DNA of 64,000 bases from Cercis canadensis (GCA_003255065.1 QAOA01006911.1:243295-307294), one strand, 5' to 3'. Shown: positions 51,112-64,000, counted from the stretch's first letter. Notes: a model not told the origin generated them from the sequence alone. Numbers and translations are program-made.

Positions 51112-51550
51112 GGCCTTTTGACACAAATATTACATTTTACAAAAATATTTACCTAAATATTACAACTTTCAAACTATTTACATAAATATTACACTTTTTA
51201 AAAATTCAAAATTTTTTTTTTAAAAAAATTCAGACACGAGGTCCATGGCGTGTCCTAATAGGCCAAAATTCGTCCATTGTTCCAGAGTTGTGGGCCCCAT
51301 GTCAGTGGAAAAAATTGAGTGTTGGCGTGTTGAGAAGGAAACTGAGTATATAAGGAAACAATTGATGAATTTTGGCTTATTGGGACACGCCGTGAGGCCT
51401 CACGGCGTGTTCGGTGGGTCCCACGTGTTCGAAAATCTTTTTTTTTTAATTGTTGAATTTTTAAAAAGTGTAATATTTGTGTAAATAGTTTGAAACTTGT
51501 AATATTTGGGTAAATACTTTTACACAATGTACTATTTGTGTCAAAAAGCT
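51112..51550. mobile_element. MULE-type MITE, perfect 9-bp target duplication (439 bp)
   Basis: Flanked by identical TATGAATTT at 51103-51111 and 51551-51559. The ends read GGCCTTTTGACACAAATA and, reverse-complemented, AGCTTTTTGACACAAATA; inverted arms extend about 130 bases. The centre holds CACGCCGTGAGGCCTCACGGCGTG-like inverted GC-rich DNA near 51385. No transposase is encoded; open frames inside are by-products. Confidence 0.88.
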
Positions 51551-51559
51551 TATGAATTT

Positions 51560-52432
51560 CTCATGAAATAAAAGGTAATTATTTTCCATGACTTTAAAAG
51601 TTATAGTTTCATTTTCAACTATTGTTTACCAATTTACCAACACCACTATGGATAACAACGTTTGAACATTAATTAGGTTCATTATACTAGTACACTTAGT
51701 AAAATTTGAGTCTTAAAATAATAAAGTGAGTTTAATCAAACTTAAATATGTTAACTTTTTTTAGTATAAGGTCATCGAACTTAATTTGTGTCTGAATAGC
51801 ATTTGATATTTTTTTTTACATAAAATTTACAATGATGTTTTTAAAATAATGATAAAAATACTTAGAAAAAAAATAAAACTATTGAAAAAAATATTAAAAA
51901 CCTTATTCTGATAAACTAAACATGATAATCTTATTTTGTCAACCATAATTTATTATTAGAAGAAAATGTTTGGATTATATTTATTTTAAATTAAATCGAA
52001 AAATATATTTTTGCATATATAATTATATAAATACTATCATCATCTAGAAAATCTTTTTTTTTTTCTTACAAAAAAGCCTTGAATGATTCTGCATCATTAG
52101 GAAAGCACTTGAAAGGAATATTCAACAAAAGCAACCAAAAAGAATTCCAATTTCATTTGTTAAACATATCCTAATATATGCCTTTTTTTAATGTTTAATA
52201 TATCCATGTGATGGTTGGCGATGCAAATACACAGAATGCAAGAGTGCCAGTGCTGATTGAGTTGCGATTTGTGAACAGTGAACACTGAGCAGCTTTGTTT
52301 ATCGTTTCGTTCAACGTCCTCATCGCCCTTTAGGCTAGCTACTCTAAACCAGAAACCTAATTAAGTTCAAGTGCGTGCGTGCGGCGTCGTTTAACGGACC
52401 TGGTTGACTCGTTCACTTGATAGCGACTCCAA
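51560..52432. other. Upstream region of the ASK20/21-type gene
   Basis: AT-rich, no gene seen. A weak TATA-like CTATATA lies at 52433-52439, about 50-70 bases before a pyrimidine-rich leader. Confidence 0.4.
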
Positions 52433-52491
52433 CTATATACTGAAGTGTAAAATTCTGCGTCACAAAAATTTCTAACTCCTCTGCCTGTCTC

Positions 52492-52503
<12 letters not shown>

Positions 52504-52524
<21 letters not shown>
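52504..52524. repeat. (CT)n run in the leader exon
   Basis: About ten CT units in the probable 5' UTR of the next gene, preceded by CTGT repeats. CT-rich leaders are common near plant transcription starts. Confidence 0.8.
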
Positions 52525-55132
52525 ATCTTTTTCTGCGTTTCTACTTTCTCTATTTTCCTTTTCTTTTCCCTAATTTTTTTTTCCTCATCGAAATCAAAAT
52601 TCTCTCTCTTCTATCCATTCTGGTATCGCCGACAACCGCCAATTTGCTCCGTTTCAAAGCTCTCTCTGTCTCTGCAATCCATTTTTCTGCGTTCACAGGT
52701 ACACAACGCTCTCGCAGTCTCAGACGCTGCAATTTCTCTTCTATCTGTTTCTTTCACTCGCATAGGAATTTAATGCTATGATAGCCTTTTTCTTATTGAT
52801 TGTATCAATTACGCAGAAGATATATGAAGTGTAGTGATTTATTGCTATTATTTTGCATTGAAGGTTTATAGGTTATATTGTAAATTGGTATTTTTGTGCA
52901 GTGTAGTGATTTATTAGTGTTTCTTGTATTGATTATTTATGGATTGTGTTGCAAATTGGTATATTTTGTGCACTGTAGTATCTTTTAGTGTTATTTTTGC
53001 ATTGAAGATTTGTGGGTTGGCTTGCAAATTGGTATTTTTGGTTTTATTAATCTAGTAGCATAATCTTTTTTATTAATTTTATTGTGTTATTTGTCGGAAA
53101 TGGTTTTTATAAACGATGATTTAGTGTTGATGATGATATTAGTGATCATTATGAGACAATAAGTCGAGAATTCTTAGACACTTCCAGTAAAAATATTTTA
53201 GAATTCTAGACAAGTGGGAACATAAATATATTAATATAGTAAATAAATTTATTGCGGACTGTTAGCTACATTTTCTGAAAAACAAACTAATGTCAAGTAG
53301 GAATTGAAGCATAGTCTGCTACTTGTACCAGTGGGTGTTGTTGGCAAAAAAGGATATACCAAAAGATGGTTTTATACTGTTAAAATGTCTTAAAAATTAT
53401 GAAGCTGATGTAGCTTTAATGGATTTTTATAATTTGCAATAATAGTTGAATTTCTTCTCACTCTTGCATGATAGAATTGATTTTACTAAATACACGAGGG
53501 ATTGTTGTGGCTTGGGCTTCTGGTGTTTTTTGATAGAATAATACACAAATTTATGTTTGGTATAATTTTTTCGAGGGTGCTTTTTCATGCAGCAGCTTTT
53601 GAGAAGCACACTAGGGGATGCTTTTCAAAGCTTCTGTAGCCGTTGAAAATATGAGGTGCCTAAAAAACCTTCAACTTCTCTTAAATTCTGATCATTTTTC
53701 TTTCCAAATTTGAAACTTTATCTATTAACCTTATAATATCTGTTATTGTAATTTAGACACTCACAGTAGCTTTAGATTAATTTTTTTTTTTTTTTTGGAT
53801 AACATGCTTTACATTAATTTTTATCAAACACTCTCGTAATCAATATGGAATCCACTGCAGCTTCAAATTTTATCAAACAATATTCTGAATGTTGTCTCAT
53901 AGCAGCTTTTGATAGCTTCCAGAACACAATACTCTTAAAAAGCCACAACATTCCCAAACATAGCTTAAGACTAAGTGCTTAAGTGAAAAAAAAAAAAAAA
54001 GTAGTGTAGAATTTGCTTCTTAGGAAAAGGTTGTATAACGTATTCTTAAACATTTAAGAATGTATAATTGTTTCTTATGAATTTGGTACCATTCTTGCAC
54101 TCCCATTGACATTGCTATCATTATAAAGATGTGTTGATGCATCTCTCTCTGACAATAACATGCATTTATCTCCAAAATTACTGCATTTGGCATGACTTCT
54201 TGAATATACTAATTCATTATTTTTCTCAGTATATGGGTATTTTATCTGGTTGCTACTGCCCCTATTATATTAGTTCTTCTCATAACTACCACTTATATCA
54301 CTCTTCGTTTTCATCTGGTAATTTTATAGTTCTACTTGAATTCTTTCACGTGTTCACACAAAAGCAGCTGATTTCCATGTTGTATGTGTAAACCTCCTCA
54401 GAGATTATAAGGTTCTGGTCTTGTCTTCATCTTATCCATTGTATGAGTAGCAAAATTAGGGTACTTCCCTGTGACAATTTTGCATATGTTCATTGTTGGA
54501 GACTAGAGAGCAATTGACAACTCTTTTCAGAACTTACCATTGCTCTATAAAAGCCAAAGCAGCCATTTTTAGTTATCTAAGATTCTAAGAGTTGGCTTAT
54601 TCTGTAATACACCCTTGTGGGTCCCCTTTTTGCTCGTATGTTGAATGTGTCTTAAATATGTCACATGTACAGCATTGCAACATGTGTGTAAAAGGATGTA
54701 TTGGCAATTTTATGTGCTGCTAGACTTAGGATAGCAATAAGTGTTTCTTGCATTCCTTTTTTAATTAAAAAAAAAATACAGGTAATCTATATAATGAGTT
54801 AATTTGGAGAATTTACCATTTTCTCCACTCCGTCGTGGATAAAATTTGTAATGTGTGTATAAATGCACGAATGCAACATGCATTTCATTTTGAGGATCCT
54901 GATTTTGGAGCTGTACATGTTTCAAGGCTCTGTATATCTTTAACTTATTATGTTCCTTTATTATAATTGTCACTCAAAGTGACTTATTGTCTTTGACACA
55001 GCTGTCACTTAGAGTTTTGGAGGTGTCAAATCATTCCTCTATTCTTTTCTTCAGCAGGATTGCACTTGTTTTGCTTGCTGCTTCAAATTTTGTGATTTAG
55101 AGATTTGTGTATCACTGCAGATACTTCAGCGC

Positions 55133-55174
55133 ATGGATCATGAGCATTTGCGTAGTGCTGCTGGAGCAACATAA
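55133..55174 (+). other. Possible 13-codon upstream ORF
   Basis: The leader seems to be spliced from 52698 (ACAG|GTACAC) to about 55121 (CTGCAG|ATACTT). The next ATG then opens a 13-codon frame ending TAA, about 146 bases before the main start. Depends on that splice model. Confidence 0.35.
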
Positions 55175-55320
55175 TTTCTAATTGCAAAATCCCTTGTGAA
55201 GGCTGGATATTATACCTGGTCACCTGGACTTGAAATTTAAATTTCTGCCTCAGAATCATATAGCTTGCACCACAAGGGAACCTTCTAGAGTCACCTATTT
55301 ATTTTTCCAATTATTTTCAG

Positions 55321-58300
55321 ATGTCAGAAGTTGACATGGCAGTTATTAAACCTGAGGTATGATTCTTCCAAGTAAAGTGTTTTTATTCATACAGTTCAGT
55401 GGTTATGGTTTCATTTACTTTCTTTTTCCATAAAAAAGAACAGAGAAGATTCTTTTAAGTTGTACTGCTTTTCAGTTCCCTTTCTTTATTTCCTTGCAAT
55501 TATTTTCTCTAGTAATACTGAATATATTCTTTAACCTTCCTATGTGGTTCAGTAATTCATTTACTCTAGTCTTCCATAATTTTACTGAGATGACTCTGTC
55601 AAATGATATGATATAAATAGGTTTAGTTTTTTATCGACCAGAATGCATATGTGCCTCTTATTAGGTTCAATGTTTTTCTTTTTCATAGAAATTTTGAACC
55701 TATGGAATGTGCTTGTTAGAGCTGAAGGTGGGAAGGTGGAAATTTCCATTTAAAGGTTTTTGATTGCTTCCATGGTTAAATAAAGTTGATTCTTTTTCAT
55801 TGTTGCACCTAGTCTTGATAAAAATTGGAAAAGGTTGAGATAATAATAAATCACAATGCTAAAATTTCCATTTGAAGGTTTGTGAAGTCTGAAACCTCCT
55901 ACTGGGGCAAAAAGAAATCAAAATCCAGTGGAATGGAGCAAGGAAAAATTTCTCTTTGATTGATTTCTGTCAACTCTCCTTATCTTGAAATAGCATTTTG
56001 TTATGGCCTAACCTTGGGAAACCTGCATAATAGAAAATTAGGACCTTTCTTTGCTTACATTTTACACTGATGCTGAAACCGCTGTATTAATTTGTGTTTT
56101 CAGATGATGAAGCCCTTTGTCTGGCTTCAGACTTCTGATGGTTCAATCCAACAAGTGGAACAAGAAATTGCAATGTTTTGCCCTCTGATATGTCATGAAA
56201 TAATACAAAAAGGCATGGGAACTTCCAAAAATCATGCAATATGTCTTCCTCAACGAGTTAGTCCTGCAATGTTAAGCTTAATTCTTGATTATTGTCGATT
56301 TCATCAAACACCGGGTCGCTCGAACAAGGTTCTACCTGTTTCTATTATGCTTTTACATTGTTTTCTTTATACAAGATGAGATTATTTAAGGCTGTACGAC
56401 TCTGAATGTCAAAGATGAACTGACTCTGGGGTTGTTCTTTTGTCTAGGAACGGAAATCTTTTGATGAAAAATTCATTCGAATGGACACAAAGAGGCTCTG
56501 CGAGTTAACATCTGCTGCAGACAGTCTTCAATTAAAGCCTCTGGTCGATCTAACCAGTCGTGCACTTGCTCGAATAATTGAAGGAAAAACACCAGAGGAG
56601 ATACGTGAGATATTTCATTTGCCTGATGATCTTACTGAGGTGTCTGGTGCTTGTGAGAACTCTGTATGCCGATTATGTCTTCTTTGATTTCAAGTTTTTG
56701 TTTCTCACGAATTCATTTAATCCAGGAAGAGAAATTAGAGCCCTTAAAAAACACAACTGATGATCCACGGATCAGGCTATTGAACCGTTTGTATGCCAAG
56801 AAGAGGAAAGAACTAAAAGAACGTGAGAGATTAAAGGTGACGCGGCATTGTTTCTTGCTTTATTTTCATCACATACACTGATATGTCAGACTGCCCAAAT
56901 GTACTCCTTATTCTTTATTAGGCATTTCAGTTCAAATTGAACTTTTATTGCTGAGCACTGTGCAGATAAATTCTTTCACCATTTCATATATCAGTGAGTG
57001 CTGACTTTAGTAAGGGTTGGTTGTCAATTGTTCCAGAATGTTGAAGTTGAAGAAGAGCATGTAGATGAACGTTCTGTTGATGATCTTTTATCTTTTATTA
57101 ATGGAAATGATGGAGGTATGTTGAGCATTTCACTCTTAGTTTCTTTTTGTCTTACTACTTAATTCTTTGTTGTCTGTCTGTTGATTAATGAAATGTGTCT
57201 ATGGTAACTGGTCAATCCCTAATTGGTGAAGCCTTTATATTTAATGTTACCAGTTGATTTAATAAAACTCTTCCAAACCTGAAGGAGGAGCTTACCATGT
57301 GATTGTCTATGATCACATTATCAGCCACTATATTACTGAAGATGGTGAAGTTCTAAAATGTGAGGATCAACCGGTTTCCTTTTTAAATTCTGAAAGTGTA
57401 GAGCAGAGTGTGGAATCTTTATTAGAAACTGTGACTTGCCTTCAAATGGAGCCATTATTTTGTTGAGGAATATATGAAACAAAAATGTGTTTGAAGAGAT
57501 AATTTGTTCTACATTTGGAGGTTTATCTTAAGGATGTGAACTTTTGTTCTGAAGTAAACAATAAGTAAGAAAACTTATATAAGAGGGAAGATATCAACTA
57601 TGATAAGGAATGAGAATTTTAGCATCAACTATAAGTCCTAAGGAGGCCATTGTACAACAAATATTTGGCTGAACCCAGTATGTATATACTATATAGAGCA
57701 CAGTTAGCTGTCAGTTATCTAAGTGTCTGTGGGTGTTAGCATTTACTCATTACTGCATTTTGGAATTGTATGAAATATTTCTGAAAGGAATAGTACGTGA
57801 GCTATAGCTGCTTAGTATTTTTTTCTGAGTTTATTTCCTTTTGAATTTTGTCACAGATCCAAAAGGGATTAAAACCTCCAAGAATAAAAAGAAGAACCGG
57901 AGAAAAAAAGACCAACAGAAGAATTCTTCCTTAAGGGAAACTTCTGAACTCAATAAGAAGGTTGTTGTATTCTTTGTTTTGCTTTTTAATTTGTTATATA
58001 TTTTCATCATATTTTTTATGTTGATTTTTATTGAACATAGTCAATGAAACTTCAAAATCATAATCAATATTTTAACTGTTTATTGTCTTTTTTCTTTTCA
58101 TAGGAGTCAAACGGTCATAATATCAGATACCAAAGTGCTGAAGCTGCTAGAATTGGCGAGACATCAAATTTACACGATACCGATGATGATACTTTTGGTA
58201 ATAAGGTTGAGTTTGATGATTGTGATATAGATGATGAGATTGATCCTGCTCTAAAGGAAAAAATTGATAGGTAGGCAGTTTTATAATTGCACTGCTTTAC

Positions 58301-60515
58301 ACATCATAATTCCAAAAAAATCATTTATTCTTTTGTGACTGTTATCATTAGTTTTCTTCTGACTAGTCATGTGTGGAATGGTTTAGATTTTACACCGAGT
58401 AGGACATGCATAGGACAATTAACCAGAATGAGTGAACTTTATTCTGTTATATGTTATTACATTTTCTTATCATCCATTACTGGTTGAGGCATGCAGCCTA
58501 TGTGCTCATGCATGTATGAGACGGAGAGAGGGAGACACAACAATAACCAAATAATAAAATGTTCTTGGTTCTCTTTATGAGGGAAATAATAAATTGAGTA
58601 ACATTTGCATACTATAGCAGTCCAGCAATAAATGTTTCCTGAACCTGAAATTTGGAAAACTTTTGGATAAGTAATTTGGTTGATTCTGATATCCCTCTCA
58701 CATGTTTTCTAGTAAATTCCCCATACAAAATATGGAATCCAGTTTTCTGATCTTTTTTATTGTCAAAATATATAATGAAGGGGTAAATACTGCTGATCTA
58801 AGTTCTGCATAATTGTTGAAAAATGATAACTGTTATTTTTTTTTTCCTTCTTTTTTTATTTTTATTTTGGAGTTTAACTTAGGTTTATCAAGGTATGATG
58901 CAGGGTGTTGTTGCCTCTTCTTTTTTTTTTTTTTTAAATATTGATACAAATTAAATTATAGCATCCTAAATGGAATGATCCCGAGAAGAAAGAAAAGTGG
59001 AGATTCTTGGAAGAATAGAAACAATAGGAAAAAACTATGAGAAATACGTTGATGAATTAAATAAAAGGGAGTAATAGTTAAAATGATTGAAGAAAACATG
59101 AAAGAAAAAAAAATTGACCATGAAACAAGAGGAGAATAGACTTCCAAACCAGGAGGCAATACTAATTACCAGATCTCGAGCAAGGATACCTTAGTTTGGG
59201 TAGAAAATTAAGAAAGGAGATCTTACTAATATTAATACACTTCAGAATGAAAATACTTGAAATAAACTCAAAAATACATCAATAAACAAAATAAAAGGAA
59301 ATAAATACTGAACATTACAGTTTTTGTTTCATTGTGTACTTAGAATAATTAAGGAGAATATAAAAGGAATGAAAATATGGAAGAGAGTAAAGAAATGTTG
59401 ACTATGAAAGGATAAGGGATTATATTTCGATTCAGGGAAGACTGAGTGCTGTGTGTTTGAAGTTGCAGTAGCTGTTTTAATCAGAAAATTGATAAGGAGA
59501 AGTTGACATGTGGCAGTTGGCAGTTGGCTGCTACTACAGTAACTACTTTAGTAGTATCATATGGATATTAATTGTAATCCTGGAATTTGCCCCTTTAACT
59601 AGGCCACAATTAGTGGCTAGCTAAGGCTCATGACTGTTCTCTTTACTTGCTTTCGATGTTGGTTATGTTTATTTTATTATCGGGTAAACAATGATTCAGT
59701 TTGATACAAATAGATATTTGCATGATGTAATGCAAATATCCTTTCAAACTTATATACTTTAAAATCTTATATGCATGGTATCTTCTGACACAGGGAGGTG
59801 GAAGATTTTGCCCGCAGATTGAATTCTGACTGGCCAGAGAGGATGCAAGAATTTTTATCGACGGGTCAAGAAAGGAAGACAATGCTTTTTTCTACCAACG
59901 GGAATGGATTTTTAAGGCGACATGCCTGTATGGTTGCTTATTCCCTATGTTTCAGATTTTCCACTCATCCATGATTGCATTCTTGCTGAACTATAAAAAT
60001 TGTTTCTGATATAATGTTTTTCTTTTTCTTTTTCTTTTCTCATTTTTAATTGGTACAACCGATGAGCTAGTCTAACATACTTCTGGTCTTTCGCTTCCTT
60101 CTCCTTTTCAATAGTTTCTCATTCTGGATTTTAGTCTGTTAGAGTTAGTAACATGGTTTGGATTTTTTTTTTCTCAAACTTATTTTCCTCGGTTTATATG
60201 CGTGAAACATATGAGTCTTGCATCTTATGATTTCCTAACAAGTTATAGACTTGACATGTGATCATCACCGATGATTTTTTTTACCTTACTATGTCGTGTT
60301 GGGCAATAATGAATCTATGGCAATTGCTGAATGGGATGGTTTTCCCTCAAAAAGTGCTTACTTATTTGTTCATGGTTTATAATTTAGTAACGTAGCACTT
60401 CGATATTTATTGCTTCTGTATTCCTGATATATACATGCTCTAGAATTTCTACTGATCTCAGCCATTGCTTTTATGTTCTCACAACTCAGCATATAGTCTC
60501 TTTCGATGTACAGGA
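55321..60515 (+). CDS. ASK21: SKP1-like protein, ASK20/ASK21 type
   Basis: Coding exons 55321-55356, 56104-56328, 56448-56639, 56726-56836, 57037-57115, 57857-57960, 58104-58270 and 59794-59927, with a stop completed at 60514-60515, give 349 residues, near my memory of about 350 for ASK20/21. SKP1 links cullin-1 to F-box proteins in SCF ubiquitin ligases. ASK20/21 are odd long members whose SCF role is doubtful. The BTB/POZ-like fold spans about residues 15-85 (MKPFVWLQTSDGSIQQVEQE), and the SKP1 dimerisation region spans about 100-160 (LVDLTSRALARIIEGKTPEEIREIF, then DPRIRLLNRLYAKKRKELKERER). The extension holds a lysine-rich stretch (KNKKKNRRKKDQQK), likely nuclear-targeting, and an acidic stretch (DDCDIDDEIDPALKEK). 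Start chosen at MSEVDMAVIKPE, a conserved N-terminus. The C-terminal end is the least certain part (see findings). Confidence 0.88.
58271..59793 (+). other. Long intron of the ASK20/21-type gene
   Basis: A 1523-base intron between ATAG|GTAGGC and ACAG|GGAGG. AT-rich, with a T-run at 58920-58935; a frame on the minus strand near 59100 looks accidental. Confidence 0.6.
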
Positions 60516-61719
60516 CTTGACTCGTGAATGGAATTGATCCCCTACAACCCCATCCAGATGGCCAATGGCTTGAACAATTTTGAGATGCTGACAGGCGCAA
60601 GAAAGGTGTTGCATGTCAGAATTTTTTTTTATTTTTTATTTTTCCGTTTTATTCTTTGCATTGGTGGTGCTAGGCCCAGGCGCTATTTAATTCTGGGGCT
60701 GTCTCTTGTACTTTAAGGAAAAATAAGTCTGAGCTTGAATGGAATACATTTATTTTGTGCATTTTTGCCGTTGACTTGCACGCCTTTATACGAGTTACAA
60801 TTTTAAAGCTCATTGTTCTGAATTAGATACTTTATATAAATGGCTTTGGACTAACTGCCGCCAAGACATTTATTTGGTGATATTCCTTCTAGAAACTGGC
60901 AAAAAAGTGCTACAATGGTATAACAGGACAGTTTTCAGTTTATTCTTTGTTCCATTGTCTAACTAATCTTCTATTTCTTTTCAAATAAAGCGAGAAACCA
61001 TTTCTTTGATAATAGTGGCAATGTACCAGAACTCGCAATATGAACAATATTTACTGAATAAATATTCCCAAAAAGAAATAAGTAGGGCCAATGTCAAATA
61101 TAAATCTAGTTACATCTTCAGATAATAATACACCACCAGTTATTGGCAATATACTAAGCAGCAGCCACTTAAAGTGTTAGTACACCTTTTCACCCACATT
61201 TCCTTTCCTTTGAATCTTCTCTCTTGCATTCTTGAGATTATTATAAACCTGATTGCATCCGCAAGCTAAAACTTGCAACTTGCTTTGACAATGGCTTTGC
61301 ATTTAAGTAATATATGCCAAAACACGCTTGCTTGTTAGCAAATACATAATTTTGGCCAGATCCACATGGAAGCAACTTCAAAAGATTGTTAATAACAAAA
61401 TAATTGATTATCGAGGATTTGGAAAGCTCCTGACCTGAAACAATCTCCTCACTTCAGATCATCTGCCATCTCAAAAAATTTTACATCGACCAGTTCTGGG
61501 TTTCACGGAGCGTCTAATATACAATACTATGGTAGCAGTAATACCTATCTCAAGTCTCAGCTGCTGATTTAAATCCGTGCTATCATTGGTTGATTTGTGG
61601 CAATGTTGTTACAACTTACAAGTACAACAACGAAGTTACATAATCTCCTAAGAGTTGCTATTTAGTCTCCTGTAAACTAATACCTAACATACAATTCGGC
61701 TTCGGATTAATGGCTTCAT
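60516..61719. other. Convergent 3' flanks of ASK20/21-type gene and SPPL
   Basis: The two genes point toward each other here. No third gene is seen. Confidence 0.5.
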
Positions 61720-64000
61720 TTATTGGTGTTCCTCTTGGATGTGTGGGCAAGGCCTTTCTGGTTCCCCTCTTGTCCATAAAATCTTGAGTTCACCTCTCTT
61801 CTTTCCCAATGCCAAAAAAGTGCCTGCAATCAACGATCACAGAATGAGATTTGGGGAACTGGAACTAGTTTTCATGAGCCATACAGTAGTAACCCAACGG
61901 AAAATGCTACATGTACCAGATGATTACATATTCAAAACGATTTAGCAGTCATATAAATCGTCTAGATGCTATGTGAAAATATCTCTAACTAAATGTCACT
62001 AATGGACAAAGCTTTTCTATGATTATTGATTACGGCAAGCTGACTTCAATAGCCACTACAACAGGTTCAACTATTTTGCCAGGCATGGGGCTCAGATGGG
62101 GCCCGGGAGTGGAAGTCTAGAATGGACAAATTTCAATTCAAATTGATTAATGTTTTCTTCATTGCATATGCACATCTACTCCGAGTGGCATACCAGCTTG
62201 CCCTTGTTAGCATTTGTGCTCCAAATTTAATCTTAAACAGTATTTGACTTACCAAGTGTAAATGGGACTATATAAAGCAAAGCTGGTTGGCCATGCCCAT
62301 CCATCATGTTCAAAGCCACGTATGTGATAAGGAGACCTGTAAATGGACAAAATAATAATAATAATAATGAGACTTGCAGGACATAATACAAGGAATAATT
62401 CAAAAGACTCTGCCAATATAAGAAAGAAGCAACAGATTTGCATTATAGTTATTACTCTTGTTACTTAGAAGTTGTATGCACTTGCATTTTTGTCCATGAT
62501 AAACTCTAAATTGTGTTACATAGGAGTTGCTTGCATATTCCCCATTCTGGTGCTATCAAAGAGACTACCAATTTGACAACTTTGCAATATGATGTTGTTT
62601 CATCTTTTCATTTAAGATATGAATAATGCCTTTCACATGTCATCATTAAATTACTTATGATTCATCTTCTCTAGCTTTAACATACTTATATATCCTTTTG
62701 AAGCAGTTGCAGCAGAATCCACCATAGTTAAATTATAAATAAAATATTACAGATTATGTTATAATATAATTTCCAAAGAATTTTACACAATATTGACCGG
62801 TCCATAGATTTCAAGGAAAAATGCTATACTAACACATTTTATCAATTAAATTATCAATGTAGAATATCCCTAGATCAGCATATCATACCTAAACCATAAG
62901 CAGTCATTTCCCATACGAAGTATCCAGCCTTAAGCTTTTTCTTTGCCAACATATCATACCTGTAAAGTCATCAACAAAATTATTAGCTTCATGAACTGTT
63001 AACATGTTCCAAACATTCTCTCCTCTGCTTGAAACATTCGAAAACTTTTTAGAAGCAGTAAATCACGACTTGTGCATTCAACTAAAACCAGTGCTAGAAA
63101 CATCAATAATCCAATGATTATGCAGAGGAGAGACAAAGAGATAAATTGCATGATCTATACATAAATTCCAAGTCAAACCTTAGCGAAAATGCTACTAGCA
63201 GCCCTGGTAGGATTATATCCCCAAAACCAATAATGCTGTAACCACCCCAAGGATCAAACAAACGTGGTATCTTGAGTAACATGGGGATACCATCTTCTCC
63301 ACTCTTATCACCTCGAGCTACCTATACAGAAGTGAAAGTGTTGCATTAATTCAGAAATAAATATATCATGTTTGTGTGGCCAAAAATCAAGCTTTTGATA
63401 AAATGATAAAGAAGGAAAACATTTCTTTGAAACACTCACCACTATCATCACACTCTCATGGAACCACCATTTAGAGACAAAAACCCAAAAGATGTCATAT
63501 AGGAAGGCACAACTAAGAAGAACAGTTCCAACCTGATTACACCAAAGCAAAATGTATTTGTTAGTTTCTTTGTTCATTAAAAAGGTCTAGTAGCATCTAG
63601 CAAGGTCATCTTCAACAATCTCACTAAAATACAAATGGTCAATTTATGCCTCCTATCCTTATAATTGAAGAATATCAGGAAAAAACCTAAAGTAGGAGAT
63701 TATGCCATAGGATAGCTCAATAAGAACCTAAAACCTGAATTAGTTGTGAGGAAAAGTTCGGATCATCACCTTGAGATTGGGTATTCGGACAATCTGAAGA
63801 ACTGTGATTATCAATGCAATACCCTGAATGAAGGGAAGGAACAAAAAATGTATATGTTAATAATTTGCCACTCCATTACTTAAAAGTATATAAGGTTCAG
63901 TAAACCAAGTTTCAAACCGAAAAAGAAGCATACAAGGCTCACTAAACCAAGTTGCATACCAAGAAAGCTCCAAGCAAGGAAATCCGAAAAGGACAACAAA
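61720..64000 (-). CDS. SPPL4: Signal peptide peptidase-like protease, 3' part (SPPL2/SPPL4 type)
   Basis: The gene runs in from the right edge. Exons seen, in gene order: 63823-63770, 63532-63440, 63321-63179, 62959-62889, 62336-62253 and 61823-61720, joining in one frame for 182 residues plus stop. SPPL proteins are intramembrane aspartyl proteases of endomembranes. Both catalytic motifs are present: YD in [10 protein letters not shown] and GxGD in [14 protein letters not shown]; the PAL motif lies in [11 protein letters not shown]. The tail [10 protein letters not shown] is typical. The N-terminal signal peptide and protease-associated domain lie outside the window. An upstream exon may end near 63962 (TTCTTG|GTATGC), but its sequence does not clearly match the expected WIGQDIL segment. 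Assignment to SPPL2 or SPPL4 rests on similarity and recalled synteny with At1g01650. Confidence 0.92.
62351..62369. repeat. (AAT)n microsatellite in an SPPL intron
   Basis: Six AAT units just inside the intron before exon 62336-62253. Confidence 0.85.

Noticed and set aside
51245..51527. Frames of 79 and 90 codons on both strands
   Set aside because: They fall inside the MITE at 51112-51550 and arise from its palindromic core.

Overview
The window looks like nuclear DNA of a flowering plant, a eudicot and probably a rosid. It is AT-rich, its genes have GT-AG introns, and the intergenic DNA holds plant-type MULE MITEs, a tRNA-type SINE and LINE remnants. I cannot name the species. Eight isolated single N bases show a draft assembly. 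Exon limits were worked out by hand from splice consensus, reading frame and remembered family sequences; no search was run.

Layout, left to right: an ATG8-interacting protein (ATI, +, 1191-3618); a MULE-type MITE (4488-4964); a broken LINE on the minus strand (5036-6776); a duplicated promoter region followed by ORC5 (+, 8150-10382); about 6 kb of repeats; a CYP86A fatty-acid omega-hydroxylase (+, 16900-18501); a PHT4;4-type plastid ascorbate/anion transporter (-, 19370-24425, 11 exons, one GC-AG intron); an unidentified five-exon gene (+, 25790-27598) with a relic duplicate of its 5' region near 29.4-29.8 kb; a MITE with an internal 186-bp tandem duplication; a GPAT4/GPAT8-type sn-2 acyltransferase/phosphatase (-, 32760-36471); about 6 kb of AT-rich DNA with a small LINE end and a SINE; a PIP1 aquaporin (-, 42749-47152); a berberine-bridge-enzyme fragment, possibly carried by a TIR element (48.6-50.04 kb); a hairpin element and a MITE with a perfect 9-bp target duplication; a SKP1-like ASK20/21-type gene (+, 55321-60515); and the 3' half of a signal peptide peptidase-like gene (-, from 61720 past the right edge).

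The clearest biological signal is gene order. ATI, CYP86A, PHT4;4, GPAT4/8, PIP1, ASK20/21 and SPPL are the families I recall lying side by side, in different subsets, in several Arabidopsis duplicated segments (near At1g01600-At1g01650, At2g45950-At2g45980, At3g61415-At3g61430 and At4g00355-At4g00430). The window therefore appears to keep a fuller version of an ancestral block. ORC5 and the unidentified gene look like additions. Within the block, CYP86A and GPAT4/8 act in successive steps of cutin monomer synthesis. I found no convincing new multi-gene system; the novelty candidates are the unidentified gene, the possible gene-capturing element and several structural oddities.
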